Source of the DNA: Onchocerca volvulus
Lineage: Eukaryota; Nematoda; Chromadorea; Rhabditida; Onchocercidae
Assembly: GCA_000499405.2 (NCBI GenBank)
Contig: HG738139.1
Coordinates: 9,200,616-9,264,615, forward strand
Length of the DNA stretch: 64,000 bases
Direction: 5' to 3'
Shown piece after piece: positions 29,861 to 42,828 of the stretch; the stretch's first letter is position 1; every line of letters starts with the position of its first letter. Both the position numbers and the translations under genes were made by a program. Under the pieces are notes generated by a model. The model did not search any database and was not told the DNA's origin. It worked only from the letters and a program-made list of their open reading frames with translations.

Positions 29861-32817
29861 TTTAACTGAAAATTAATCGAATTAACTAATCATTGACATG
29901 TCCATTTACACTTAACGAATGATAAGGGAAAAGTTTTCTAAGAGATGGCAGCGTTCACGGTAGTTCCTATTGAATTTCTCGATAAAAATTTAGTTCAATT
30001 ACTTATAAAAACAAGAGAACCGCGAAGCACCGGTCGGGCTTTTTGGATCAGAATAGACGTCATGTGTTGACATTGCAACAAAAATAAATTATAGATGAGT
30101 TATGATTTCATGGATGCATGCTTGTACCACCATTCATCGCATTAATTCTTTAAAGTAAAGAGAAGCATGCCGTCGAAGAAATCTATGCAGATATTATTCG
30201 CAATATTCTTTCATACTTCTCGACAAATCATCTTGTCCTTTGTCCTTCTTTTTATCAAAGCAATGATTGTGATAAATAGAAAATTTTACTGGATATAAAA
30301 CCTTCCATATTATTGTTTCACAAAACGCTTTATTAATAGTGACAGTAATAGGGAAGATCTGGTTTGAATATTGATAACAATAAAATGATAAGGGAATTTC
30401 TTCGTACAATAATTTTGCAAGTTTATAATTTCTCTATTCCAGTTAACCCTGAAATACCGTTTACAATAAATCTATCGATCATTTCCAAGAAAGATCTCCA
30501 AAAAAAATCTGTAGTATGGTACTAAACTAATTGTTGTCATCTGAGAAAAAATGTTTTCATCGCATTTAATTATAAAATCATTATTCTCTCCCATCTATAT
30601 TAATTTTAAGAACAATCCTGAAAACGATGAAACATTCCAGCCCTGTATTTTCACTTCAATAAGCAATTGAAATCGACAGCAGAGATCGGGTGACGCTACA
30701 TGTTTGCGATCTTTGAAAATTGTCAATACATGCATATCAAATACATCGACTTGTCATGCCGTCCAAAAGATGCGACATTTAAAGAAATAGTCTAGATTTC
30801 TTTATAATCGTGGCAACATGGAAAAGATCGCGAAGATTTCGTCTTAATGAAAGAATAAATTGTGAATATCCATGTTTCCAACTAATATCACTTTCCGAAG
30901 GATCTGTTTATAAATGCGGCTTCAGTCCTCAAAGGATGCCAATATCAATCTCCAGCTGTTCAAAAAATCGAGAGAAAGTACGATGTCAGCATCTCCAAAC
31001 TGATTTCTTCGCATCATTTGGCTTATTCTTCTGTTTTTTTTTTTTTTGTCACATCTTACTTCACCCATCGACCCCGCCAATATTACCGTTTTTCGGTCCC
31101 TTCTAGACAAGCAAACTAAATAACACTAAAATTTAAGCAGCTGTTTTCGTAGATCAATGCATTAAAATCGTGGTAGATTATTATGAGAACATATCTTTTC
31201 GAAATGTAATAAAACAAACTATGAGGAAAGATTTTTCTTTCAATAAATATCCCTTCTCTTTATTTCGATCCAACAATTTATATAAAAATTCCAACAGAGT
31301 GAAAAACTGGAGTTAAACATAATTGTTTCTCTTGTCTTTGATAATTTAAAAAAAATCTGATAATGCAATATTAGTCTCTTCTAAATTGAAATGATTCGAA
31401 TTTGACAGCAATTCGTAATTTAGACTGTCTATTTTATTGATGCTGCTTGTTCTTTGCCATTGTCATTAATTATAAATACTTTATCTTCAGGTGACACTAT
31501 AACTTTTTTGCATCCCCCATCAAAGATTAAATCTCATCTTCACCGTTAAAGATCATTCAATTAAATTTCATCCTCACTGTTAAAGATCATTCAGTCAAAT
31601 TTCAAATTGTTAAAGCCTCACACAGTTATTGGTCTCATAGTTATTCTTATCAGCCTGAAGATAAATCAATTATCCGCAACTTTCCAAGAATAGCTATTTT
31701 GGCAATTAGCTTTATCAGCGATCCTATTCAAATTCCTTAAGATTAATTTAAAAGCATCTACTGGTTCAATTTAGGTTCGTGTGTGGCGCATACTACATAT
31801 CTATCCCACTTATCCGGACTCGCTTTGTCAACAATGAATTTAGTTATTTCAAAGTAATTTTGCGGCTTTTTCCAGACATTCAATTTATATTTTGAAATGT
31901 CCATAACAAGGTGTCACAATTGAAATATCTGGATGAGATAGTCAAGGATTTATTCTGTATTGTATCTATTCTAGTCAAAATTGAGCTTCATCGTTTCTGC
32001 GTAAGTAGTTTAACCTTCCAGCATTACATTTAATCTGCAAGTTCTGTTACCCTTTACAGATCCTAATATCTTAAGGAAGCCTTATAAAGAAAGATATCAC
32101 GAGAGATCATAAAGAAGTTCAGTCAAGCCCGTATCATTTTTATATAAAGTGTCCAAAAAATAAAACAGAAGCACTGGCACTGACACCAAACCTGAGCTTT
32201 AGTTTCAGGCATTAAAATTTTTAATCTAATTAAGCTTCTAATTTCTAACTATAAATATCACGAAAATACAATATAAAACAATATTTCAGTGTTTTATCGC
32301 GTTCAGCAGATAAAATTGGTAATTTTTTCGAAGACTCCAAATTTCTCAGTTGAAACTCCTATTGTTCAATACATTCATTCCCTGTTATCATCTATTATTA
32401 ATATTATCAGTGATGACTTCAACTTTGTCCATATTTCTCAGTACTCTCTCCTGGAATTCCGCATATTCTCCACCACACACGACTAATCACTTCAGCAAAA
32501 AAACAAAGAGTTACGATGATAAAATGTAGTGATACGAAAGAATTGCATGGAGGGATGGCAATTACTCATTTGAAATGATTAAGTTTGAATTTCAAATGTT
32601 GTGTTAAGTCGGCATGAATGTTGGCAGAGGTGGAGGAGTTATGCTCTTTGATTTAAAACTACAGTTTACTTCCTTTGCATTATTTTTATATGTTCACTAC
32701 TAAAGATGTCACCATTTTGAGTGCAAAGTTCGTTTTCTGTTGAGGATATTTTTAACTTGTCTATGTGCTATTGCTATTATTTGCAGGTGTAAGATTAATT
32801 AGAGAAAGTGCAAGGAG
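29861..32817. promoter_or_regulatory. Divergent intergenic region, malectin and RFC2
   Basis: About 3 kb between divergent start codons, holding both upstream regions. It is AT-rich throughout. Open frames at 30810-31106 (+) and 30922-31110 (-) overlap each other, include homopolymer-driven runs and have no domain support. A 34-base tandem duplication is listed separately. I see no tRNA or snRNA. Confidence 0.5.
31535..31602. repeat. 34-base imperfect tandem duplication
   Basis: Two adjacent 34-base units sharing the core GTTAAAGATCATTCA and differing at about five positions. Intergenic; no function evident. Confidence 0.8.
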
Positions 32818-35449
32818 ATGAATACGAGCACACCTTGGTTAGTCTTCCTTCTATCGTTATCTCAAGTTGATAAATTTGTCTAGTAATAATTTTTATCAGT
32901 GCCATTGTTATTGATCTGGAAAATTTAACTCGGACGTTCCATTGTGAGAACAGCTATAATTGAAGTTAAATTGTGTTGCGAAGTACAGTTGGATGTATTT
33001 CATGGAGGATATAGGCAAATCCAAAACAGAGGGATGTGTAGACTAGTAGGAGTCAGGTAACTGAATTAATAAGAATCAATTCACAGACAAAATGGATTAT
33101 CACATTGATTGATAGTTTACTTCAAATAACGGATAAACGATCATGTATAAAAGCAAAAAAAAAAAAAAAAATTTGATAAACTTTTTGTTAGAGATATTGC
33201 TGCGTTTATTTTCAATGTCAGGGGAATTCATTTGAGTTATAATTTTTAATATATGATTAAATAAAAGGCCTTATAAGAATTTTTGTTGCAGGGTTGAGAA
33301 ATATCGGCCGAAAATATTATCGGAAGTGGTCGGAAATGAATATGTCATACGACGTTTGGCTGTTTTTGCAAAGCAAGGAAACACACCAAATATCATTATT
33401 TCAGTCATTTTTTAATATTTTTCTCATGCTGAAAAATGAAGTCTGTTTTCATTGTTATTACAGTTTTGTGTTGCGCAGTTTTGATATTAATTTTTAAGGG
33501 ACCACCAGGGTGTGGTAAGACAACGAGTATATGGGCATTAGCACGCGAGATGCTCGGTGATCGTCTGAAGAATGCATGCTTGGAATTGAATGCTTCCGAT
33601 GATAGGTAAATTTTTTTCAAATTCTCATTGCTTTCATTTTTATTGTTCTTTTGGATCTATAACTTTCATTTTTCGCTTACATCATCATCATATTTCCAAT
33701 TAAGGTTTTATTCGATTATATTTCATCGAATAGCATAACTACTATTTCAAGAATATTTTTGATTTCAGAGGGATAGACGTTGTACGAAATAAAATTAAAA
33801 ATTTTGCACAAAGTAAGGTAACGCTTCCACCAGGAAAACATAAAATAGTCATATTAGATGAAGTGGATTCAATGACAGAGGGAGCCCAGCAGGCACTTCG
33901 AAGAACAATGGAAGTATACAGTAGAACGACCCGCTTTGCACTTGCCTGCAATCAGTCTGGAAAAGTTATAGGTGAACTTATTCTTATGTTTTAATTGTAT
34001 TAAGATAATTAGCTTTTTTGGGGGGGTAATCCTTTTCGCTTGTTTTTTGTGCATAATAGGTAAATTGGCAATGAAAAAAGAAGACTGTCTGAAAAAACTG
34101 TTGCTGAAGAAACTGATTTGAAATTTTTTAATTTAATGTGTTCCATTTGTTTATGGGAAAATTTTTCTAGAAAATAAGAATATTTCTGAATTGTTGGATT
34201 ATTTATTAATCCAATTTAGAACCAATTCAGTCCCGGTGTGCTATTTTGCGATTTTCGAAACTTTCTGAGGAACAAATTGTGAAGAGATTGTTGCAAGTAT
34301 GTGAAGCAGAGAAAGTTACTTACAATGATAGCGGAATTGATGCTTTAGTTTTTACTGCCCAAGGAGACATGCGACAGGTAATTCTGCTGGGAATTAGTAT
34401 AATTCTGTATACAATAACATAATTTCTTTGCAATACTGTTATGATTGTAAAATAAGAGATATTGATAAGTAGAACATATTGTTTGCTTCATTGATAACAG
34501 ATAGATATTAGCATCACTAAGTTCTTTGAAATGAATTAAATAATCATTAATCAGATTGAATATATGTTGCTTTTATCGTTTATATCATGGAATGAAATCT
34601 CTTCCAGGCTCTTAACAATTTACAATGTACAGTAGTTGGTTTTAATAACGTTACGGCTGATAATGTTTTCAAGGTTAGCATTCTCGCTCATATTTTTCGT
34701 TGAGATGAAAACGTGAATTGTGATATTCTCAGTAAGATTTCTATCTTTTAAACATTATTATATTTATTGTTGATTAGTTTTTATAGTAATATTTGCCCTT
34801 CGAAAATTACATAGTTGAATAAAATGAAGATTTAATTTAAAATGAATATTAGAATCTAAGCGCATATAGCTTCAAGAACCCCTGAGAATTCCATAGTTAT
34901 TTTTTCGTCAGATACTAAACTAATATGAGATTGCTAGTTTTCGAAAATTAGTGGTGTGCGAATCTATTAAATATGTCGTAGTGGTATGGACAGTAAGCCT
35001 TCAATCTTCCTATTCATGGCTTTAAAACATTATTTACCGAAGTGTAGAATTCATAATATAAAGGTATGTGACGAGCCACATCCGAAAATGATAATGCAAA
35101 TGATTGAGCATTGTGTTCATGGAAAAATTATCGAAGCTGGCGAAATTGTGCATAATCTTCATCGAATGGGTTACTCATCAGAGGACATCCTCAACAACAT
35201 GGTTCGTGTATGTAAGACAATCAATATTCCTGAATATTTGAAATTGGAATATGTGAAGGTGGGTTATCGGTTTTTTTTTTTTTTTCATCCAGGATACGGA
35301 ATTGATGGAACTGGATGAGTTACTCGGTGCTGAGGAATTAGTGATTTCAGGAAATTGGTTTGTGCCATGTAAGAGTTGTGGAAGGACTTAACTCATTACT
35401 TCAGTTGTCTGCATTAGTTGCTCGAATGTGCCTCAAACAAAATCACTGA
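32818..35449 (+). CDS. RFC2: Replication factor C small subunit 2 (RFC2/p40)
   Basis: AAA+ clamp-loader ATPase that helps load PCNA during replication and in checkpoint complexes; predicted 319 residues. Exons: 32818-32837, 33292-33403, 33499-33605, 33769-33971, 34220-34377, 34608-34673, 35064-35258, 35351-35449, summing to 960 bases with all phases closing. Motifs in order: [18 protein letters not shown], Walker [28 protein letters not shown], Walker [28 protein letters not shown], sensor/SRC box EPIQSRC, and GDMRQALNNLQ. The sequence FKVCDEPHP is specific to RFC2 rather than RFC4 or RFC5, and the end [13 protein letters not shown] matches the RFC2 collar domain. Two oddities: Walker B reads DEVD where RFC subunits usually have DEAD, and the first coding exon is only 20 bases. 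A TTTGCAG acceptor ~32 bases before the ATG suggests trans-splicing. Confidence 0.94.
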
Positions 35450-35592
35450 ACTTTGATTATGCCTGAACAACAGCTCAGATCCCATTATGGATAAATATAT
35501 GTTACTGACTGCATAGACATATATGTGTGAGAGCACAGCATCCATTGGAAATTAATATTTAATATCTTTTATTAAAAGAGACAAAGAACATG

Positions 35593-38500
35593 TTATTTAA
35601 CATTTTCAAGGATAATAGAATTCGCTTCGATTTCTTCTTTTTTCCGTAATAAATTCCCAGCGACAATGCCAGTAAATAAGATAATACCAAGCCACTGGAA
35701 AAAAGAAAATGGTGAAAAATATGGATTCCTTATGTATAAATATGGATATCCTTCGCTCTGATTCACGTTTGAAACGATCTTAAGATAAATACTTGTGTCC
35801 TCCTTAGTCCCTCTATGAGATCTCTTCTAGAATCTTTTTATAATATGATATCCCTGATCTGAGCAGCATAATCGCTCAATTTTCATGGATCTCTTCCTCT
35901 TCCTTAAGAAATAAAATCAAAACTGCGTATTTTTTCTCATTATATTTCAGATATGTTTGTGATTTTTTTGCGTATATTGCTGCACTTTTGTCAAAGATGA
36001 TCCTAATATTATAATTTACCATTAATAAATTTATATTCTTCATCTTTCAAAAATAGAGCGCTCGAAAATGCTTGTCTATAATGTTGAAAATGAAGATTGG
36101 TGATCGGATTCAGTAATATCTTTAGACAATAGACAATTTTTATGCTTGAAAAACATTAACGTATTATTTCTTACCTGATTGGTCTTAAATTTCTTCCAGC
36201 AATCATTCGGATCATTGATATTCACAGTACCAATTTGCCAAGCAAGATGTGCTCCGGTAGCAGCTAAAGCATTATAGAAGGGCCATGTCTGTTGTACCAT
36301 AACACCTGTGGTCACAAGACCTAGCAAAGTAAGAGCCCCGAAACCAGTCAACCAATACTTCGTTTTATCACCGAAAAGCAGAGCCGTGGACTTGATGCCG
36401 ACAATTAGGTCATCTGTTTTATCCTAAATATGAAATTTAAGTACATGCAAGAAAAAGACATATTGAAATAAAATAATAAATACACAAACAATGCAATATT
36501 TTATTAGTACTAATTGACTCTTTATCATCCATCATTAAGTAAGAGATAACTTATGGCCACTATTGTAAAAAAAGTGATAGTTTAAATTAGGCATTATGCA
36601 GTGATATGGTAGTGTAAGAGTCAATAATAGGTTTCTACTCCTATAATATCGTTCCATTGTCAAATGATCTTTTGTAGCATTTTTGTTAATGATGTTTGTG
36701 AATATATATGCACTGCAGTCCAAGCCTATTCCACCTGATGAGCGTATATTGTATCGTAAATCAGCGTCCAATTCACCGAAGCCATATACAGTAAAAATAC
36801 CACTGGCGTGTACAATTCGTCGCGTACAACGACCCAGCCCAGCAATGCGCCCCAGTTGAACGCCAATCCTGTGGAATCAGTAGTAATAGTGGTAGAAATT
36901 GTGCAAAGTCCTCATTCTTCGTAAAGTTTTTGTGATTATTCTTCTGCGACCTTTTAACCCCTATTATTTGATCGCTCAATACAAATATGATGACTGATAT
37001 AAAGTTTAAAAGGCCTAATTAAATCCTGAAATTACAGAACTTTATTTTGTTACATGCATTCAGTGCAAAGTGTAGAAGTCTAAATTAAATCTCAAAATGG
37101 AAATATGCATCTGTGAGGACTTTTTTGTTTAAAGCTATCGTTCTAAAGAAACAAGCTAATTCTCGAGTATGAGACTTCGGAATTCGTCCGAAATAACATT
37201 TTCACTTTTCTAGGAAGTCTTCTCCTCTAATTCCTTGAAAATACCTGAAAATTATTTTTGTGACAACACTAAAGTAAATTGACAATACCACATCATGCGA
37301 TTTCTGTACATTTATCTAATTATAATCATTATAAAAGCCTTAGTACTGTCAATTTTTCCTAAGCAATAGAAAAATCGGCATTATCTTTAAACGCAAACCA
37401 TTCCTTTTAAGCAGAGGTAGAGAGACAAACGAACAGCTTGAATATTATAAATTGTGCAAAAATATAATTCAATAGAACAAAGGAAATAAATTAATTTCAA
37501 GACATAGAGTAAATCAAGTATTTCATGACTAAAAGAAAAAAAACAAAAAAGTAACAAAAAATAAAGGATTTTAGAACAGATAAAGTAGATAAAGAAAAAA
37601 GAAAATGATGACACTTTCGGTACTAGAAATAAATTGACGAAGTTATGTTAGACAGTATCCAAATTCTAAATTTTGCATTCTAGAATTTTTTGATTTTTCT
37701 CAGCTCCTTTACAGATTTTTCAAATTTGGTAGTGCCAAACATGGAATAAATGAAGTGAAGTTTGTTCCGCAGTAGAACGCGATAATGTAAGATACAATAC
37801 CTGTTGACTATATATAGTGTCATATATAACAGTATAAAACACGGTAGCAATGTATAAAGGAATGACGGTAAGTAGTGTATTCGGACACAGATGACACCAT
37901 GCAATAAATACTCCCCAGTTAGAGGTAAGCCCTGAAATTCTTGAATTCGAAATGAGCGTTTTTCTAATTTTTTAAGTTACAAAAGCAGCGATACTGTGAG
38001 AAAGGCATTAGTTTGCAAAGCTGTCCCACTATAATCAGGAGGAAACTCAGTAAGTCTACAATTTTCAGCAAAGTAAGTCCATTAATTTCTGGAAAATTCT
38101 GTCTTCTCTTCTCTAAAAGGATAATGTCGAACATTTTAATGGAAAATGTTTATTAAATTAAAAGAACTGTTAAGAATACCAAGGACCAACTGCGGCCAAT
38201 ACGTGTAACGCTTTGCCAACGGATATACAACAACTAAAGATAAAGAGCTAGCACCCACGGCAACGCTGAAATAATACACATTTAGAATGACTTATTTTTG
38301 ATACCATAAGATCATCAAAAAAATGTTCTATTTCACCAGAAGTGATCATTATTACAATTAATAATAAATAATTAATAATAAGTGATCATTTGTGATTAGA
38401 GGATAATTTCCAAGATGTTGGAATGTCAAATTTGAGTACCCATCTTTGGCATAAGACATTCAAGCGTGAATAAGTGCTAATTTATTTGAATAAGCTAAAT

Positions 38501-39330
38501 CCAACAGATATCTAAAAAATAATTCATACCTGAAATATAGTGCTTGAGGAACATAAATTTGAGAAAACATGAAATAAAGAAGATGAGCAATAGATAGAAG
38601 GAACCTGAACCAGCTGAACTGTAAAAGTATCGAAAGCGATCCAGAAAGTAATAGGGCAAGAAGAGCGACAGCTTGTCGATCAGTAAGTTCTCCACTTGCG
38701 AGTGGTCTTGATTGTGTTCGTTCAACCTTAATAGTAGCAAGAGAAATAACGAAATATAAAGCAGAATATCCACGTTGTGGCTAACTTCCTGATTTTGCTC
38801 CATATCTAATGCGTCAACTGCTAAAGAAATTCGAAAGAACAGGAATTACAGCATTTAATACTAACCATTCTATCGTAATCCCTGTCGAAAATATCGTTCA
38901 CAATACAACCGGCAGAGCGCATTAGAATGGATCCGGCTCCGAATAATGCAAGCATTTTCAGATCGGGCAATGAACCCGGCGGTGTGGCTAGCGCTATCGA
39001 CCATGTACATGGCCAATACAGCAACCAAAAACCTGTACAAACACTGGCTGTTTTTTTCATCAGCATAATTCGAATAATTCATAACAATTTCAAAAATTCG
39101 CAAATGAATAACAGTGTACTCCATGTAATATTCAGAACAAACGAACCAGTGGGTTTATCGACACGCATCAGTCTCAAGTAAGGCTGTATTCTTTTCGGAA
39201 AAGCCTGGACCAGAACTGCTCCGGATAATGCCCTTTGCGCTTTGATAATAGGAAGTTTTGTCGCAATCAACACTGATTCTTTCCGGTAGAGAAATAATTG
39301 TCGGATGCACTGACTTGATAATATGTTCAT
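35593..39330 (-). CDS. coq-2: COQ2, polyprenyl benzoate/anthranilate transferase, with two alternative exons
   Basis: Mitochondrial inner-membrane UbiA-family prenyltransferase attaching the polyprenyl tail to the quinone ring precursor. Exons in transcript order: 39330-39147, 39032-38866, 38726-38605, 38265-38180, then either 37931-37801 or 36868-36735, then 36423-36175 and 35694-35593. Using one alternative gives 346 or 347 residues. The N-terminus is basic and Ser-containing, fitting mitochondrial import. Motifs: [25 protein letters not shown], first Asp-rich active-site motif [22 protein letters not shown], second motif YDTIY..QDKTDD, then alternating hydrophobic helices and DCWKKF. Including both alternative exons adds 265 bases and breaks the frame, so they must be mutually exclusive. 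A revcomp AATAAA at 35573-35568 lies 20 bases past the stop. The acyl-CoA-binding-protein gene lies ~790 bases upstream on the same strand. Confidence 0.95.
36735..36868 (-). other. coq-2: COQ2 alternative exon, second copy (canonical, a-type candidate)
   Basis: 134-base exon with the same entry and exit phases as its partner; 44 codons after the split Gly. It encodes FNWGALLGW...[11 protein letters not shown], nearly identical to human COQ2 around the second active-site motif, so it should give the ubiquinone-type enzyme. It lies 932 bases downstream of the other copy within the same intron space. Confidence 0.9.
37801..37931 (-). other. coq-2: COQ2 alternative exon, first copy (diverged, e-type candidate)
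   Basis: 131-base exon, acceptor AATTTCAG, donor GTATTG; two leading bases complete a Gly codon, then 43 codons to phase 0. It encodes NWGVFIAW...[10 protein letters not shown]...YDTIYSQQ. Compared with the second copy it has Phe for Leu in the helix after NWG, and Ser-Gln for Ala-His inside the second Asp-rich motif. By similarity to human COQ2 it is the more diverged copy, so I infer that it is the counterpart of the exon associated with rhodoquinone synthesis in helminths. Confidence 0.88.
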
Positions 39331-40120
39331 CTTGCATCAAGTTTATTCCTACCTCATTACGATATCTGTAGTAACTTCAATAAAATAAAACCAAGAAGAT
39401 GCGTCATCAAATCAACTTGTGACTAGGACTATAATCAGTTTAATCGGTATTAATTATAAATTTAAAATGAGGAAAATTCCCATGTTCTCGAGCACCATAA
39501 TGCGCTAAAGGCAGTGTAAATGAAAAAATAACGATAATATGATCTACAATTTTACAAAAGTATGCAGTAATAGCAGCAACAATATCCATGTATTTATTTA
39601 ACATATTTACAAAATAAAAGACTAAATCTAAGCAGTGGCTCTCAATAATACAATGCAAATATAAACATAATCCAAAAAGCTAACAGAAAACTTGAAAGAA
39701 CAACATAGTACAATTCTACACAAGCCATCCCCTGCCTTATTTCATACTATTCTCATTTTTCCTCTCCTGATAATAGAGGTTTGGGATTCTGAATAAGATA
39801 AGAGCAATATCTGAGAAGCTGACACAAAAAGCATTTTTGACATTGTGCAATGAACACAGAAAATACCAGCAAAGCATACTCCTTAAAGTTTCCCCTGTAC
39901 TGCTTGCAAATAATCAAATTATCATGTAGTCATTGCAATAAATGATATTCAGACAAAATCCACGCTTTGAGAAAATGGAAGAAGGAATGAATTCTCTATT
40001 CTATACGATAATATAGCATTAGAAATATCACATCTCAATTAGAACTAAACCAGCGAAAATATCACGAGCAAACAATATACAAATTATCAACAAAGCGAGT
40101 AGCTAAGATTTTTTTATCAT
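39331..40120. other. Intergenic region between ACBP and COQ2
   Basis: 790 bases between two minus-strand genes, AT-rich. It holds the ACBP 3' UTR and the COQ2 upstream region. An AG directly abuts the COQ2 start codon (GCAAG then ATG) and may be a trans-splice site. A 72-codon minus-strand frame at 39440-39658 is unsupported. Confidence 0.5.
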
Positions 40121-40668
40121 TTATAAACCGTATTTTTCAATAAGCTTTTGGACGAGTTTAATATATTGTTCCTTGGCTTCTTCGCTGAACATACCTATAA
40201 ATCAACGGATATGGCTATTCCACAGAATGTATATCTCTGAAGTTTTGATGAAAATTTAGCACGAAACCTCCCCACATATATATATAATTTCAACGATATC
40301 TCGAAGTTTGAATGGATGAATATTACTGATTCACTGTAGGGAGGTAAAAGAATTAGTTTTAATGAAAACAGCTTCATATAAGCTTAAACAAAAGCCTCAG
40401 AAGATCAATTCTAGACTTGCAATTTGAAGTTCGTAACATTGCTTTCAAAGCAGGATACATTGTATGAATGCAACAGTTATTGATAACCTTTTCTTTTTTG
40501 CCAGGCTTCCCACTTGGCTCGAGTTTTGAAGTCGATCATCCAAGGTTTGCTATCAGTATTGTCACCCACAATAACCTGCTTATATAACCCGTAAAGTTCC
40601 AATAACTCATCATCAGTCGGACGCTCTTTCAACTCTTTGACCTTTGCCACCGCCTTATCGAAATCCAT
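40121..40668 (-). CDS. acbp-1: Acyl-CoA-binding protein
   Basis: Small cytosolic four-helix protein that binds and carries long-chain acyl-CoA esters; predicted 84 residues (typical ACBP 86-87). Two exons, 40668-40488 and 40194-40121, joined in phase. Conserved elements: DELLELYGLYKQ (Tyr and Lys ligands of the acyl-CoA), VGDNTDSKPWMIDF, KAKW-type AKWEAWQKRKG, and the C-terminal helix AKEQYIKLVQKLIEKYGL. The start ATG lies five bases after an ATTTGCAG acceptor, so it is probably trans-spliced; the predicted start MDFDKAV aligns with the usual ACBP N-terminus. The Trp in KPWM replaces the Gly usual in KPGM/RPGM. Confidence 0.95.
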
Positions 40669-41127
40669 CCACCCTGCAAATCACCTCCCTTCTCACCATC
40701 ACACAACAATAACTTCTAGCCACACTGTTAACACCGGCCTTACACACCCACGCACCCCGTACTGCCCGAACTTCATGGCAAGACGAATATTTTCATATCG
40801 CTACTTAGCAGAGTGTTATAGTTCGGGAGTTCAAATGGTTCGAGTAGTCTATTTCCAGCAAGATTTGCAAGGGTTTGAGGATTAGTACGTTAATGAGTTT
40901 GGTTGTGAGTTTTATTGCGGGGTGTTTTGTACTAGATCAAGGCTAATTTCTGCTTTCGAAGGGTATTTAGGAATGTAATCATTAGGAATGTTTTAGAGGT
41001 GACAATAGCGTATAGTACAGATAGTTTCATGTGAAAAGTGTCGAGTGTTGGAAGTTTCATCAGAGAGATTTAGTAGGACAATTGATATTACACTACAGGA
41101 ATTTTACAATAATAAGCAAAGCAAAGG
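40669..41127. promoter_or_regulatory. Divergent promoter region, ACBP and SAP18
   Basis: 459 bases between divergent start codons. Positions ~40670-40780 are C-rich on the plus strand and clearly less AT-rich than the surroundings; the rest is ordinary. No specific motif is claimed. Confidence 0.55.
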
Positions 41128-42828
41128 ATGAACGTAATATCTCAGGTAGAAGCACCGGAAGAAAAAACTGTGGATCGTGAGAAGGTTACTTCTTATAGTT
41201 ACCGATTTTCCCTATTGTTTTTAATTAAATTCCATCTTCGAAATACCATCCCTGAAAAATGGAAGATTAATTCAATATAAAATCTAGTTTTATTTCTTAA
41301 TTGGACACAACAGATAATGGAAATTGACATTCCTACATCTATTTGATCAAAATTGAACGAAAAAACAATTTTTTCATTATTTTTAATTATCCATAATTTT
41401 GTGATTTTATACATAGCTTTTCATAATTTTAATTTTTAATTTTTCATTATTTTATACATAGTTTTTCATTTCAGATATGTCCACTTTTATTGCGAATATT
41501 TTGTGCAAATGGAAGACATAATCCATTGTCGGAATATGGACGTGGTAGTACCCCAGCTAATGAACTACAGATTTATACTTGGTATATTATGTAAAGTCTT
41601 TTAATGCTATAAATTGATTTTTGTGAATATCGCTGGGATACCATTACTAAAACATTGGTGCCGTTAATGCTTTGCAATTATACTTATGCATTTTGCTTCA
41701 AAACCAGTTATTCAATCTCATCTCTTAGCCCTATCATTTTCACGATTCTTATTTGTAACTGATCTGACTTTCTTTTCTGCCTGATAGATTGTATTCGTTG
41801 AGACATCCCTGAATAGTTATTCTGGAAAAATGCTCATTAAATCATCATATATTAATAATATCATAAATAACCTAACGGTGAATCAGGAAAATGGTTTGTC
41901 AGGAAAATGATTATTTGTGTCAAAAAATTGACATTATTTCAGGTTAGACTGCACCCTGAGAGAATTAATGTCATTAATCAAAGAAGTAAATCCAGATGCC
42001 CGACGACGTGGTACTACGTTTGATTTTGCAGTCGGTAATATTATTTTGAAAAACTTCACAGGTTTAATCGAATTTCTTAAAATGGTCGTAGGGAAAAGGA
42101 ACAGAACTCAACGAAATTGCATCAACACAGGATTATGTAGTCAATGACTCAGTAATTCTGCATTAGTACAATTCCACTGATTTCTTAGGATTCAGTTGTT
42201 TCATCTTATATTCAAGAAACAAGTTTTCTTTACCGTAATTACTCGCAGTTTTAGATCGATTTCAATTTCAGTAGCACCAGACCGCTTTACTCCTCGATAT
42301 GTGATGAGGGATATCGGCAACACAATGAATGGGCAACGTGGTGTGGATGACAACAAGACTGTAAGTTTAATTATTTGGAGAATTTTAGTTTTTTAATGAA
42401 ATTTATTTTTGAAATTTTCTTTTGACTTATTCGGCTGGTTTCAAATTTATCTGATCGATGCAAACTTATTTGAGATAACCTCCCTTCTTCTGACTGATCC
42501 GGTTATTAGTTTTTAAATTCAACTTTTGGAAAGAAAATCTAATTAGACTTGATTTTGAGTTAGTTATTGATTCTTTATAGCTCAAATTTAAGGACAATAT
42601 CATTTTTTTCCTGAGATCTTGGATGTTATAACATCTAAAATTTGTATATGTATAAGTTTGTGCTTTACATTATTCAACTTACAGTTAGCAAATTGCAAAT
42701 TCGAAATCGGTGATTTCATTGATGTGGCAATCACTTTGCCAGGTATTGGACCTGTTGGGCCGATATTGCGACGTAGTGGAGGACTACCAATGCGAGATCG
42801 ATCTCCAGTACGACGGAGAGTTTACTGA
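41128..42828 (+). CDS. SAP18: SAP18, Sin3/ASAP-associated polypeptide
   Basis: Predicted 162 residues (human SAP18 153). Exons: 41128-41184, 41475-41581, 41943-42034, 42272-42360, 42685-42828, summing to 489 bases with all phases closing. SAP18 has a ubiquitin-like fold and serves in the Sin3 histone deacetylase complex and the ASAP/PSAP splicing complexes. Signature segments: DREKICPLLLRIFCANGRHN, ELQIYTWLDCTLRELMSLIK, ARRRGTTFDFAVV, and GDFIDVAI followed by an Arg/Pro/Ser tail (MRDRSPVRRR). The basic RS-like tail supports a nuclear splicing-linked role. The start ATG follows GCAAAGG with no obvious acceptor close by. Confidence 0.95.

Noticed and set aside
30810..31110. Overlapping plus (98 codons) and minus (62 codons) frames between malectin and RFC2
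   Set aside because: No domain, no splice partners, and hydrophobic runs come from a poly-T tract; most likely chance.
34986..35063. Open sequence in frame with and just upstream of RFC2 exon 7
   Set aside because: RFC2 homology passes directly from FK (exon 6) to VCDEPHP (exon 7), and ATAAAG is an acceptable acceptor; the extra residues are intron.
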